NCBI RefSeq assembly: GCF_016127315.1
Contig: NZ_CP065997.1
Location: 2,108,001 to 2,172,000 of the forward strand
Direction: 5' to 3'
DNA: 64,000 nucleotides
From: Achromobacter deleyi
GTDB taxonomy: Bacteria; Pseudomonadota; Gammaproteobacteria; Burkholderiales; Burkholderiaceae_B
The position numbers and the translations under genes were made by a program. Shown here piece by piece: positions 55,725 through 64,000 of this stretch. Within the stretch, counting starts at the first letter, position 1. Every line of letters starts with the position of its first letter. A model generated the notes under the pieces. It was not told the origin of the DNA. It searched no databases and saw only the letters and a list, made by a program, of their open reading frames with translations.

Positions 55725-58193
55725 TCACCAGCGGTAGGTGGCCGTGCCGATCACGCGTCGCGGCTCGCCATAGAAGCAGCCCGTGGTGCAACTGCCGACA
55801 TACGTCTTGTCGAACAGGTTGGTGACGTTCAACGCCAGGCTCCAGGGGCCGGTCGTGTAGCTGGCCATGGCGTCGAACAGGGTGAACGACGGCACGCTGA
55901 AGTCACCGGTGTTGGGCTTGGTGGAACTCTGGTAGCGCATGCCGGCGCCGATCTTCAGGCCCGGCATGCCGAAGCTGCCGAAGTTGTAGTCGCCCCAGAG
56001 CGACAACTGGTGGAAGGGGATACCCGGCGATCGCAGGCCGGCCTGGGACGGCTGCAATGGGCTGGCCTTGGTGGTGCGCGCGTCGGTATAGGCGTAGGCG
56101 GCGATCACGTTGGCGTTGCGGCCGACGCGGGTGCGCGCTTCCAGCTCGAAGCCGCGCGAGCGCACTTCGCCGATCTGGGCCGAGAACGCCGGATCGACCG
56201 GGTCCGTGACCGAGACGTTCTGCCGCGTGAGCTGGTAGACGGCGGCCGAGATCAGGGTGTTCGAGCCCGGCGGCTGGTAGCGCAGGCCGATCTCGTACTG
56301 GTCGCCGGTGGTCGGTTCGAAACGCGCGCCCTGGCGGTCGCTGCCCTCCGTGGGCTCGAACGACTGGCTGAAGCTGAGGTAGGGCGCCAGGCCGTTGTCG
56401 GCAAGATAGACCAGGCCGGCGCGGCCGGTGAAAGCCTTGCTTCTCTCGTTGTCGATGGATTTCTCGCCGGTGTACAGGTTGCTTTGGTTCTGGCGGACGT
56501 GGTCATAGCGTCCACCCAGCAGCACGACCCACTTGTCGGCGATCTTCATCTGATCCTGCAGGTAGAGGCCCAACTGCGGGCTGTCGAAGTTATAGGACCA
56601 CCATTCGTCCCGGGTCGGCTGGCCCAGCGGCGCGCCATAGACCGGGTTGTAGTAATCGATATTGCTGGCCGTGCGGTCATAGCGCTCGGACTGGTTCTTG
56701 GGCCGGGTGTAGTCGAAGCCGGCCAGGATCGTGTGTTCGATGCCGCCATGCGTGCCCCGGTACTGCAGCGAGGTGTCCGCCACCACCGACGAGGAGCGTT
56801 CCCAGCGCAGGAATCCGCCGCGAAACGCCGAGGTGCGCTGGTCGGCCGCCAGCCCAGATACCCAGACTCCGGGGAACTCGCTGTTCGAATGGAAGTAGCG
56901 CAGGCTGTTGCGCAGCGTGACGCGCTCGTTGAAGGCGTGCTCGAACAGATAGCCGATCGAGTAACGCTCCGAATCGAACTTGCTGTAGCCCGGTTCGCCA
57001 GTGAAGCGGTTGCGCGGGATCTTGCCGTGGACGGTCGGGAAGATGGTGCCCTGCGCGGGCAACCAGTAGACGTAGTTGGTCCTGTCCTTCTGGTAGTCGG
57101 CCAGCAGCGTCAGCGAGGTCGCCGCGCTCGGCTGCCATTTGAGCGCCGGGGCGATGAAGGTGCGGTCGTCCTTCACATAGTCGACGAACGTGTCGCTGTC
57201 GCGCCCCAGCGCCGTCAGCCGGTATGACCACACGCCGTCCTGGTCCAGCGGGCCGCTGAAGTCGCCGGAGATCTGCCTGCGGTTGAAGCTGCCCAGCTCG
57301 ACATTCAATTCGTGCTGCGGCGTCGCCGTGGGCCGCTTGCTGACCATGTTGATGATGCCGCCGGGCCCGGCCGTGCCGTATAGCACCGAAGACGCGCCCT
57401 TGAGCACTTCGATGCGTTCCAGGCCATAGATTTCCTGTTTGCCGTTGAAGGGGTTGACGGTGTATTTGGTGCCGTCGCGATACAGGCTGCCGGTGCCCGC
57501 CTGCGCCTGGAAACCGCGGATGTAGATCGTGTCCTGCACCCGCGAGATGCCCTCGAAGCGGCTTACGCCCGCCACGTAGCCCAGCGCGTCCTGCACATTC
57601 TGCGCCTTCAGCGTCTCGATTTCCTCGGCGCCGACCACCGAGATCGATTGCGGCGTTTCGATGATGGGCGTGTCGGTCTTGGTGCCGGTGGCGCTGAGGC
57701 GGGCGGCGTAGCCATGCAGCGGGCCGGTGGCGGTTTCCGGCCGGGCGGTGACGGTTACGGCGTCCAGCGTGGTGGCGTCCGGCGACGAGGCGGGGGCCGG
57801 CTGCAGCGTGTAGCTGCCGTTGCGCTCGCGCGCCGCTTGCAGGCCGTGGCCGCGCAGCAGTGCGGCGAAGCCCTCGCCCACGCTGTAGCTGCCGTGGATG
57901 CCATCGCTGCGCTTGCCCTGCAGCAGGCTGTCGTTCATCGTCAGTTCGACGCCCGCCGCGCTGGCGTAGGCGTTGAGGGTCTGGCTGAGCGGGCCGGGGG
58001 CGATGGCGTAGGCGCGGCGGACTTCGGCGCTCTGGGCCTGCGCGGGCGGCGCGCTGCCCGCGCAGGCCAGCCCGGCGCTCATCAGCAGCGCCAGCCGGAT
58101 CGCGGCGGCGCGGTGTGACAGGGGGCGGCGATGAACGGGAAGAAGGGGAGAGGCGGCCGCAGGACGGCCGCGCGACGGTGGATGGACGGACAT
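55725..58193 (-). CDS. TonB-dependent siderophore receptor with STN signalling domain (FecA/FoxA-type)
   Basis: An 822-aa outer-membrane receptor. After the signal peptide (RLALLMSAGLACAGSAPPAQ region) comes a secretin/TonB short N-terminal (STN) domain (YAIAPGPLSQTLNAYASAAG, LLRGHGLQAARERNGSYTLQ) that signals to FecR, then TonB box (LDAVTVTARPE), plug (IRGFQAQAGTGSLYRDG, ERIEVLKGASSVLYGTAGPG) and barrel ending in TATYRW. The class takes up ferric siderophores. The ATG at 58193 (MSVHPPSR) is preferred over a longer frame to 58268. It lies directly after fecR and a FecI-type sigma gene, the standard cell-surface signalling layout, so ferric-siderophore sensing controls its expression. Confidence 0.92.
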   Translation of the reverse strand: MSVHPPSRGRPAAASPLLPVHRRPLSHRAAAIRLALLMSAGLACAGSAPPAQAQSAEVRRAYAIAPGPLSQTLNAYASAAGVELTMNDSLLQGKRSDGIHGSYSVGEGFAALLRGHGLQAARERNGSYTLQPAPASSPDATTLDAVTVTARPETATGPLHGYAARLSATGTKTDTPIIETPQSISVVGAEEIETLKAQNVQDALGYVAGVSRFEGISRVQDTIYIRGFQAQAGTGSLYRDGTKYTVNPFNGKQEIYGLERIEVLKGASSVLYGTAGPGGIINMVSKRPTATPQHELNVELGSFNRRQISGDFSGPLDQDGVWSYRLTALGRDSDTFVDYVKDDRTFIAPALKWQPSAATSLTLLADYQKDRTNYVYWLPAQGTIFPTVHGKIPRNRFTGEPGYSKFDSERYSIGYLFEHAFNERVTLRNSLRYFHSNSEFPGVWVSGLAADQRTSAFRGGFLRWERSSSVVADTSLQYRGTHGGIEHTILAGFDYTRPKNQSERYDRTASNIDYYNPVYGAPLGQPTRDEWWSYNFDSPQLGLYLQDQMKIADKWVVLLGGRYDHVRQNQSNLYTGEKSIDNERSKAFTGRAGLVYLADNGLAPYLSFSQSFEPTEGSDRQGARFEPTTGDQYEIGLRYQPPGSNTLISAAVYQLTRQNVSVTDPVDPAFSAQIGEVRSRGFELEARTRVGRNANVIAAYAYTDARTTKASPLQPSQAGLRSPGIPFHQLSLWGDYNFGSFGMPGLKIGAGMRYQSSTKPNTGDFSVPSFTLFDAMASYTTGPWSLALNVTNLFDKTYVGSCTTGCFYGEPRRVIGTATYRW

Positions 58194-58306
58194 GACTTGA
58201 GCCTTGCTGATCGGGTCGAGGGTGGAGGGAGTCACCCTGTATCCCGGATGAGCAGGCGCGAGGGACAATCGTCCGCGCGGAAAAGTTGTAACGGCGGCGC
58301 CGCACT

Positions 58307-59287
58307 TCAGTCGGCGGCCCGCAGCGTGACCCAGTAGCGCGTGCGATAGGTCACGGTCACCGGCAGCCCGCGCGTGAGGTTGTCCAGCGCCCTGTCGGTG
58401 TCGCGCAGCGAGAACACGCCGCTGACGCGCAGGCCGGCCACCTCCGGGTCGCAGCGCACGATGCCAGAACGGTAGCGCGCCAGCTCGGCGGCGAAGTCGT
58501 CCAGCCGCATGCCGTCTGCCACCAGCACGCCGCGGCTCCAGGCGGCCGCGTCTTGCGCGACGGCGACGGGCGAGTCGACCCGGTCGCGGGTAAAGCGCGA
58601 GCCCTGGCCCGCGTCGAGCCGGACCCCGGCGCCCGGCGCATCCGCCGGGCGGATTTCGACCGCGCCCTCGAACACCTCCACGCGCGACGTGTCGTCATCG
58701 TCGCGCACGCTGTAGCGCGTGCCCAGCGCCCGCACCGTGCCATGGCGCGTGCGGACCAGGAACGGGCGCGGCGCGGCGGCGCTGTCGGGCGCGGTGGCGA
58801 CCAGGATTTCGCCGGCCCGCAGCACCACCAGCCGTTCGGTGTCGGAAAAACGCAGGTCGATGGCCGAGGCGGTGGACAGCGTGACGCGCGTGCCGTCCGG
58901 CAAGGTCAGGTCGCGGATTTCGCCGGTGGCGCTGCGGTAGTCGGCCGTGGCGCGCTGCCAGGTCTCGGTGCCGCGCGCGGCATAGCCGGCGCCCGCCAGG
59001 ATCGCGCCGAAGCCCAGCGCGCGCAGCGCGCGGCGGCGGCCGGCATTGCGCGCGGGCGTGCGCAGGGCGTGGCGCGCGGCGTCGCGCGGCAGGCCGAGCA
59101 GCTTGTCCTCGAACGCCGTGAGGCGCTGCCAGGCCTGCTCGTGGTCGGGGTGCCCGGCGCGCCAGCGGGCACAGTCGGCCCGGTCCTGGTCGCTGGCGTC
59201 GTCCGACCACAGCTGGGCGATCCATTCGGCCGCCTGCCGCAGGATGGCGGGGTCCAGCGGGGCTTGCGTGCGCGCGGCGTCCGTCAT
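58307..59287 (-). CDS. fecR: FecR family anti-sigma regulator
   Basis: A 326-aa membrane-spanning regulator. The N-terminal FecR cytoplasmic part (AAEWIAQLWSDDASDQDRAD, WRAGHPDHEQAW with the characteristic W and H) is followed by a membrane helix near residues 90-108 (ALRALGFGAILAGAGYAARG) and the periplasmic FecR domain (GEIRDLTLPDGTRVTLSTAS, RAGEILVATAP, VRALGTRYSVRD). It passes the receptor's STN signal to the sigma factor. The ATG at 59287 overlaps the sigma stop by four bases. The C-terminal half carries the STN-interacting domain. Confidence 0.92.
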   Translation of the reverse strand: MTDAARTQAPLDPAILRQAAEWIAQLWSDDASDQDRADCARWRAGHPDHEQAWQRLTAFEDKLLGLPRDAARHALRTPARNAGRRRALRALGFGAILAGAGYAARGTETWQRATADYRSATGEIRDLTLPDGTRVTLSTASAIDLRFSDTERLVVLRAGEILVATAPDSAAAPRPFLVRTRHGTVRALGTRYSVRDDDDTSRVEVFEGAVEIRPADAPGAGVRLDAGQGSRFTRDRVDSPVAVAQDAAAWSRGVLVADGMRLDDFAAELARYRSGIVRCDPEVAGLRVSGVFSLRDTDRALDNLTRGLPVTVTYRTRYWVTLRAAD

Positions 59288-59808
59288 GCGCCGGCCGCCG
59301 TCAGTTGCGCCTGATAGCAGGCCAGCAGCGCGGCGGCGATGTATTTCTTGACCGAGGACACCGACACGCCGAGCCGGGTCGCGATATCGCTGTAGGGCAG
59401 GCCGTCGAGCTTGCACAGCAGCAGCGCCTCGCGCGCCTTGGCGGGCAGCTGGTTGAGGATGGCGTCGATCTCGACCAGGGCCTCGATCACCAGCGCGCGC
59501 GCCTCTTCGGACGGCGCCTGGGGGCGCGGCAGATGGACGATGGTTTCCAGGTAGGCGGCCTCGATCTGGCGGCGGCGGTGCAGGTCGATGACCAGGCAGC
59601 GGGCGATCTGCGCCAGGTGTTGGCGCGACTGGTGCGGCTCAGGCAGGCGGCCGGTGTGCAGGATGCGCAGATAGGTGTCGTGCGCCAGGTCGGCCGCGTC
59701 CCAGGCGTCGCCGAGGCGGCGGCGCAACCAGCTGCGCAACCAGCCGTGGTGTTCGGCATACAGGCTCTCGATGCCCTGTCGCGGCACGGCGGATTCGGGG
59801 GGGGACAT
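59284..59808 (-). CDS. fecI: ECF sigma factor, FecI-like
   Basis: A 174-aa extracytoplasmic-function sigma factor. Region 2 covers about residues 12-75 (GIESLYAEHHGWLRSWLRRR, AADLAHDTYLRILHTGRLP) and region 4 residues 110-170 (LNQLPAKAREALLLCKLDGL, SDIATRLGVSVSSVKKYIAA). It recruits RNA polymerase to the receptor promoter when released by FecR. A Fur-like box (59857-59876) lies 49 bases upstream, so iron represses it. The ATG at 59808 is the natural start. Confidence 0.93.
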   Translation of the reverse strand: MSPPESAVPRQGIESLYAEHHGWLRSWLRRRLGDAWDAADLAHDTYLRILHTGRLPEPHQSRQHLAQIARCLVIDLHRRRQIEAAYLETIVHLPRPQAPSEEARALVIEALVEIDAILNQLPAKAREALLLCKLDGLPYSDIATRLGVSVSSVKKYIAAALLACYQAQLTAAGA

Positions 59809-59856
59809 GGCAAGGCCTCCGGCGCAAAGGCATGCGGAGGGCCCGGCGCAATGGGA

Positions 59857-59876
59857 TGAGAATAATACTCATTTTA
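59857..59876 (-). promoter_or_regulatory. Fur-like box upstream of fecI
   Basis: TGAGAATAATACTCATTTTA: the first 15 bases are a near palindrome (TGAG-N7-CTCA) and the stretch matches the repeating GATAAT-type Fur hexamers. It sits 49 bases upstream of the sigma gene, where Fur-Fe would repress transcription. Fur binding is inferred. Confidence 0.75.
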
Positions 59877-59947
59877 TATCGCATGCCTGCGCCCCCGCAA
59901 TGCGCGGCCGGGCGCGGGGCCCGGCCGTGGTCCCGCGCCCCCTGGCC

Positions 59948-62794
59948 TCAACCCGAATTGCGCAACCCGGCGGCGATGCCGTTGATGGTCAGGTGGATCG
60001 CGCGTTGCACGCGTTCGTCGGCCTCGGCGGCGGGCGACTTCTGCGCCGCGCGGTGGCGGCGGATCAGGTCGACCTGCAGGTAGTTGAGCGGGTCGATGTA
60101 GGCGAAGCGCTCGCGCAGCGAGGCCTGCAGCGCGGGGTTGTCGGCCAGCAGCTCGCGCCGCGTCAGCAGCTTGAGCATGGCCAGGGTGCGGCCGTGCTCG
60201 GCGCTGATCATGCCGAAGATCTTCTCGCGCAGCGCGCGCTGCGGCACCAGCTGCGCATAGCGCGCGGCGATGGCCAGGTCGGACTTGGCCAGCACCATCT
60301 CCATGTTGGACAGCAGGGTGCGGAAGGCCGGCCAGTCGCGCGCCATTTCGCGCAACTGGGCCAGGCGGCCGCGCTGCGAGCGTGGCGCCCCCGGCGCGCC
60401 GGTTTCCAGATAGGCCTCGATGGCCGAGCCCATGCCGTACCAGCCGGTCAGCATCAGGCGGCACTGGGCCCAGGAAAAGCCCCACGGAATGGCGCGCAGG
60501 TCTTCGATGCGCTGGCCCTTCTTGCGCGAGGCTGGGCGCGAGCCGATGTTCAGGCCGGCGATCTCGGCGATGGGGGTGGCGGCGAAGAAATACTCGGCGA
60601 AGCGCGGCGTGTCGTAGACCAGGCCGCGGTAGCTGCGCTGCGCGCTCTCCGACATGAACGACATGGCCGGGCCGTGCTGCGCCATGTGCGCGTCTTCGGC
60701 GCTGGTGGCCTCGGCGCGCGGCGCCAGGCTGGATTCGAGCGTGGCCGCCACCAGCAGTTCCAGGTGCCAGCGGCCGACCTCGGCGTCCTTGTACTTGCTC
60801 TGGATGACCTCGCCCTGCTCGGTCAGGCGGATCTGGCCGGCCACGGTGCCGGGCGGCTGCGCCAGGATGGCGTCGAAGCTGGAGCCGCCGCCGCGGCCCA
60901 CCGAGCCGCCGCGGCCGTGGAACAGGCGCAGGCGCACGTGGCGGCTGGAGAACACGTCGACCAGCGCGCGTTCGGCCTGGTACAGCGACCAGTTGGAGGT
61001 CAGGAAGCCGCCGTCCTTGTTGCTGTCGGAATAGCCCAGCATGACTTCCTGGGCGCCGTTCTGGGCCCGCTTCACGCGCTCGCGGATCTCGGGCAGGTCG
61101 AGCCAGGCGGCCATGATGTCGGCGCCGCGCTGCAGGTCGGGGATGGTCTCGAACAGCGGCACCACCATCAGGCCGTCTTCCGGCGCGATCTCCTGGCCGG
61201 CGGGCGCGATCAGGCCCGCTTCCTTTTGCAGCACCATCACTTCCAGCAGGTCGCTGAGCGTTTCGGTGTGCGAGACGATGGTCTGGCGCACGGCCTGCTT
61301 GCCGTAGCGCTGGCGGCCGGCGGCGGCGGCGCGCAGCACCGCCAGTTCGCGCGTGGTGTCTTCGCTGTAGGCGATCCAGGGTGAGGCCAGCGGCCGCGCC
61401 TGCGCCAGTTCGGCGCGCAACAGCGCCACGCGCGCGTCTTCGTCCAGCGCCAGGTAGTCCAGCGGCTGGCCGTCGTGGGTGGCGCCGGCGCGGCTGAACA
61501 GCTCGGCCAGGGCGCGTTCGTGCACGTCGGAACTCTGGCGCAGGTCGACCGTGGCGAGATGGAAGCCGAACACTTCGACGGCCTGCTGCAGGCCGGCCAG
61601 GCGCAGCTTGCCGATCGGGGCGCCATGGTGCGCGGCCAGCGACGCGGCGATGACGGCCAGGTCGGCGGACAGCTCTTGCGGCGTGTCGTAGGGTTGCGCC
61701 GCGACGGTGCTGCGGCGGGCCAGGTTCTGGCCGGTCAGGCGCAGCGCGGTGGCGGCCAGGCGCGCATAGACGCCGACCAGCGCGCGCCGGTAGGGCTCGT
61801 CGCTGCGATGCGGCGAGTCGTCGCCGCTATGCTCGGCCAGCGCCACCAGTGCCGGATCGACCGCGATCAGCAGCGTGGTGATGGACAGTTCGGCGCCAAG
61901 CGCGTGGACTTCCTGCAGGTAGTGCTCGAACAGCACGGTGGCCTGGCGCAGCAGCGCGCGTTCCAGCGTGTCGGCGTCGACGTTGGGATTGCCGTCGCGG
62001 TCGCCGCCGATCCAGCTGCCCATGCGCAGGAACGGCTCCAGCGGCGGGGGCGGGGCGCCGAACGGCTTGGCGTCGCGGTTGAGCAGCTTGGACAGGTCGC
62101 CGTAGACGCGCGGGATGACCTGCAGGAAGGTGCTGCGGTAGTACGACAGCGCGTTCTCGATCTCGTCGGCCACCGTCAGGCGGGTGTAGCGCAGCATGCG
62201 CGTCTGCCACAGCGTGGCCACGCGGCCGAGCAGGGCGGCGTCGAGTTCGGCCAGTTCTTCCGGCGTCAGCGGGTTGTCGCGCTGGACCAGCGCGGCGGCG
62301 ATCTCGCGATGCACGTCCAGCGTGCTCTTGCGCTGCACTTCGGTGGGGTGGGCGGTCAGCACCGGCATGACGCAGGCGTCGGCCAGCAGCCGGCGGATGC
62401 GCGCGGGCGTCACGCCGTGGCGGCCCAGGGCCTGCACCGCGTCGCGCAGGCTGCCGCGCGCGGGCGCGTCGCCGGCCAGGGCGCGGGCGCGCTGGCTGCG
62501 GTTCTGGTCGCGGTCCTCGGCGATGTTGGACAGGTGCAGGAAATAGCTGAAGGCGCGCGCCACCGAGTTGGGGTCGCTGCCTTGCAGGTGCTTGACGCGC
62601 TGCTCCAGCAGCTTGCCGTCGGCGGCGTTGCCTTCGCGGCGGAACTTGACGGCGGTGCGGCGCAGCGTCTCGATGGTGTCGAAGACGCGTTTGCCTTCGC
62701 ATTCGGCGATGACTTCGCCCAGCAATCGGCCTAACAGCCGGATATCGTGACGCAAGGGTTCTGCTGAATCGGACTGCGGGCGGCTGGCATTCAT
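59948..62794 (-). CDS. ppc: Phosphoenolpyruvate carboxylase
   Basis: A 948-aa enzyme that adds bicarbonate to phosphoenolpyruvate to give oxaloacetate, an anaplerotic feed of the TCA cycle. The catalytic motifs are visible: [13 protein letters not shown] (catalytic His), the substrate loop [30 protein letters not shown] and the C-terminal IRNSG-type end (as LRNSG). Length is typical for bacterial PEPC (about 880-980 aa). Bicarbonate is provided by the beta-carbonic anhydrase elsewhere in the window. It is a single-gene unit between the Fec system and queC. Confidence 0.96.
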   Translation of the reverse strand: MNASRPQSDSAEPLRHDIRLLGRLLGEVIAECEGKRVFDTIETLRRTAVKFRREGNAADGKLLEQRVKHLQGSDPNSVARAFSYFLHLSNIAEDRDQNRSQRARALAGDAPARGSLRDAVQALGRHGVTPARIRRLLADACVMPVLTAHPTEVQRKSTLDVHREIAAALVQRDNPLTPEELAELDAALLGRVATLWQTRMLRYTRLTVADEIENALSYYRSTFLQVIPRVYGDLSKLLNRDAKPFGAPPPPLEPFLRMGSWIGGDRDGNPNVDADTLERALLRQATVLFEHYLQEVHALGAELSITTLLIAVDPALVALAEHSGDDSPHRSDEPYRRALVGVYARLAATALRLTGQNLARRSTVAAQPYDTPQELSADLAVIAASLAAHHGAPIGKLRLAGLQQAVEVFGFHLATVDLRQSSDVHERALAELFSRAGATHDGQPLDYLALDEDARVALLRAELAQARPLASPWIAYSEDTTRELAVLRAAAAGRQRYGKQAVRQTIVSHTETLSDLLEVMVLQKEAGLIAPAGQEIAPEDGLMVVPLFETIPDLQRGADIMAAWLDLPEIRERVKRAQNGAQEVMLGYSDSNKDGGFLTSNWSLYQAERALVDVFSSRHVRLRLFHGRGGSVGRGGGSSFDAILAQPPGTVAGQIRLTEQGEVIQSKYKDAEVGRWHLELLVAATLESSLAPRAEATSAEDAHMAQHGPAMSFMSESAQRSYRGLVYDTPRFAEYFFAATPIAEIAGLNIGSRPASRKKGQRIEDLRAIPWGFSWAQCRLMLTGWYGMGSAIEAYLETGAPGAPRSQRGRLAQLREMARDWPAFRTLLSNMEMVLAKSDLAIAARYAQLVPQRALREKIFGMISAEHGRTLAMLKLLTRRELLADNPALQASLRERFAYIDPLNYLQVDLIRRHRAAQKSPAAEADERVQRAIHLTINGIAAGLRNSG

Positions 62795-62964
62795 CGGGCG
62801 GGAGATCCGTCGGGCTGCTGGGAAAGGGAGGGTGGGGTGATGCGCGCTGCTGGTAAACCGTGAACGAGAACGTCACCGATTTTACGCAGGCTTCCTTACG
62901 GGCAAGGCCGCCGGCTGCGGTAAAGTCTGGCTCTATCCCTTTGTCTTTGCAGAAACCCCCTTTT

Positions 62965-63678
62965 ATGCTGAATCACCAACGTCGCGCGCTCGTGCTGTTT
63001 TCGGGCGGCCAGGATTCCACCACCTGCCTGGCCTGGGCGCTGGACCGCTATGCCCATGTGGAAACCGTGGCGTTCGATTACGGCCAGCGCCATCGCATCG
63101 AACTGGATGCGCGCCTGAACGTGCTGCGCGACGTCCGCGCGCGCTTTCCGCACTGGGCGCCGCGCCTGGGCGAAGACCATCTGCTGGACCTGAAGGTGCT
63201 GGGCCAGGTGGGCGACACCGCCATGACCAGCGACCGCGCCATCGAGATGCAGGCCAACGGCCTGCCCAACACCTTCGTGCCGGGGCGCAACCTGCTGTTC
63301 CTGACGCTGGCGGCGGCGCTGGGCTATCGGCGCCAGCTGGACGTGCTGGTGGGCGGCATGTGCGAAACCGATTTCTCGGGCTATCCCGATTGCCGCGACG
63401 ACACCATCAAGGCGCAGCAGGTGGCGCTGGGCCTGGGCCTGGGCAGCCGCGTCACCATCGAGACGCCGCTGATGTGGATCGACAAGTCCGAAACCTGGGC
63501 GCTGGCCAAGCACCTGGGCGGCGACGCGCTGGTCGACACCATCGTCGAGGAAAGCCATACCTGCTACCTGGGCGAGCGCGGCGCGCGCCATGCCTGGGGC
63601 TATGGTTGCGGCGAATGCCCGGCCTGCAAGCTGCGCCGCGCCGGCTGGGACAAATGGCAGGCACAGGGCGCGGCTTGA
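62965..63678 (+). CDS. queC: 7-cyano-7-deazaguanine synthase
   Basis: A 237-aa adenylate-forming enzyme that converts 7-carboxy-7-deazaguanine to preQ0, for queuosine in tRNA. The ATP-binding P-loop is [18 protein letters not shown], and the zinc-binding cysteines appear in ESHTCYLG and [18 protein letters not shown]. The ATG at 62965 ([10 protein letters not shown]) opens the conserved Rossmann-like region; a longer frame to 62860 is possible but less likely. No queD, queE or queF gene is adjacent, and no preQ1 riboswitch was recognised upstream. Confidence 0.95.
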   Translation: MLNHQRRALVLFSGGQDSTTCLAWALDRYAHVETVAFDYGQRHRIELDARLNVLRDVRARFPHWAPRLGEDHLLDLKVLGQVGDTAMTSDRAIEMQANGLPNTFVPGRNLLFLTLAAALGYRRQLDVLVGGMCETDFSGYPDCRDDTIKAQQVALGLGLGSRVTIETPLMWIDKSETWALAKHLGGDALVDTIVEESHTCYLGERGARHAWGYGCGECPACKLRRAGWDKWQAQGAA

Positions 63679-63842
63679 GCCTTCCGCCCGCGGCAACCCG
63701 ACAACGATCCCCCTTCTGAAAGCACCCGGCGGCCCGCCGCGGCGCATTGCCGACTTGCGCCGCAATGGCGTCAGAAACCGCGCGGACAGTAGCCGCGCGC
63801 GTGTCGCTACGTTTCACCCACCGGTGATTTTTATTTCGATAT

Positions 63843-63880
63843 ATTGAATTCCATTCATTTAAAAATGAATGGAATTCAAT
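63843..63880. repeat. Perfect 18-bp AT-rich palindrome
   Basis: ATTGAATTCCATTCATTT (63843-63860) and AAATGAATGGAATTCAAT (63863-63880) are exact inverted copies separated by two A residues, 38 bp in all. Only A and T flank it densely. It could be a strong operator, a transcript-end hairpin of queC, or the edge of a mobile element. Confidence 0.7.
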
Positions 63881-63945
63881 GATTTTCGACTTTACGCGGC
63901 AACATGAGAGATTGAGCGCTCTTTTTTTGCGACCCTGTTCCAGGT

Positions 63946-64000
63946 ATGGAGATGCAAAAAAACATTTCAATACCGTTCGATGGAAAGCGTTTTTACCCAG
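63946..64000 (+). CDS. Possible start of a gene running off the right edge
   Basis: An ATG at 63946 (or 63952) opens a frame that stays open to the end of the window, giving MEMQKNISIPFDGKRFYP. The region is AT-rich and a GGAG lies directly against the second ATG, which is a poor ribosome-site spacing. Too little is visible to name a product; it may equally be non-coding. Confidence 0.2.
   Translation, partial: MEMQKNISIPFDGKRFYP

Larger units (their letters stand above)
63679..64000. other. AT-rich right-end region
   Basis: Starting about 63800 the sequence becomes AT-rich, in sharp contrast to queC. It contains the perfect palindrome at 63843-63880 and poly-T/poly-A runs near 63921-63960. 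An ATG with MEMQKNISIPFDGKRFYP following stays open from 63946 to the end of the window and could be the start of a gene outside it, but the ribosome site is poor. Nothing is assigned. Confidence 0.5.

Noticed and set aside
59675..61384. 569-codon plus-strand open frame over the fecI start and ppc
   Set aside because: Antisense shadow of ppc, which has complete PEP carboxylase motifs on the other strand.
62795..62964. preQ1 riboswitch upstream of queC
   Set aside because: No preQ1-type pseudoknot sequence (short C-rich loop with A-rich tail) could be recognised.
63452..63970. 172-codon minus-strand frame at the right end
   Set aside because: It overlaps queC antisense and includes the perfect palindrome; no domain seen.

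Overview
The window is high-GC DNA (by eye about two thirds G+C) packed with intact genes, and it reads as chromosome of a betaproteobacterium of the Alcaligenaceae (order Burkholderiales), most like Achromobacter or Bordetella. Evidence for this: two Bug-type (TctC family) extracytoplasmic binding proteins, the block tRNA-Phe / hemA / prfA / prmC / grxD / ubiX, many LysR, GntR and IclR regulators each facing a small catabolic or transport operon, and a cat/pca aromatic-acid module. The genus is inference; no rRNA is present to settle it.

Layout. 1-4.6 kb: the tail of a four-carbon acid sugar kinase, a GntR and a LysR regulator, and an MFS acid permease translationally coupled to an M14-like (DUF2817) zinc peptidase. 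4.6-8.7 kb: a TonB-dependent receptor with a His-rich loop behind a Zur-like operator (a ZnuD-type zinc receptor), a hydroxypyruvate/2-oxo-tetronate isomerase, and a Bug receptor. 8.8-11.7 kb: an amino-acid export patch (EamA/RhtA-like, two LysE/RhtB, one Lrp). 11.8-16.5 kb: tRNA-Phe and the housekeeping hemA-prfA-prmC-grxD-ubiX run. 16.6-19.2 kb: an uncharacterised protein, a MetQ-like methionine-binding protein and acireductone dioxygenase. 19.3-24.3 kb: a Bug receptor / acyl-CoA synthetase / citryl-CoA lyase-like / SDR operon facing an IclR regulator. 24.3-26.6 kb: DUF934 plus sulfite reductase (assimilatory sulfur). 26.7-32.2 kb: a DHA2 efflux pump with divergent LysR, a DUF2970 micro-protein, and a LysR facing a DUF3100 membrane protein.

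32.3-34.2 kb is different: an orphan protein, then visibly AT-richer DNA with a lone methyltransferase, probably acquired. 34.3-44.6 kb is a single ten-gene operon (SDR, LIV-type ABC transporter, two more SDRs, a KstD-like FAD dehydrogenase, a GST) facing a GntR/FCD regulator, with two TGTATACA operators between them. 44.6-47.2 kb holds a 33-bp inverted repeat in G-rich non-coding DNA, a beta-carbonic anhydrase and two small exported proteins. 47.2-55.4 kb is a lower beta-ketoadipate module (pcaIJ, catC, YciI, pcaD, cyclase) with a divergent IclR (PcaR-like) regulator, followed by SDR, AtoE and 3-hydroxyacyl-CoA dehydrogenase. A 15-bp GTTCT-N5-AGAAC motif occurs as a pair with the same 19-bp period in front of both pcaI and the 3-hydroxyacyl-CoA dehydrogenase gene, suggesting one regulon. 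55.7-59.9 kb is a FecI-FecR-FecA iron system with a Fur-like box. 59.9-63.7 kb carries ppc and queC, and the window ends in an AT-rich stretch with a perfect 18-bp palindrome.

No CRISPR array, rRNA, intact insertion sequence, prophage or plasmid replication gene was seen. The least described parts are the import/activate/cleave citryl-CoA-lyase operon, the LIV/KstD-like operon, the shared 15-bp operator pair, the DUF3100 protein and the AT-rich methyltransferase islet.
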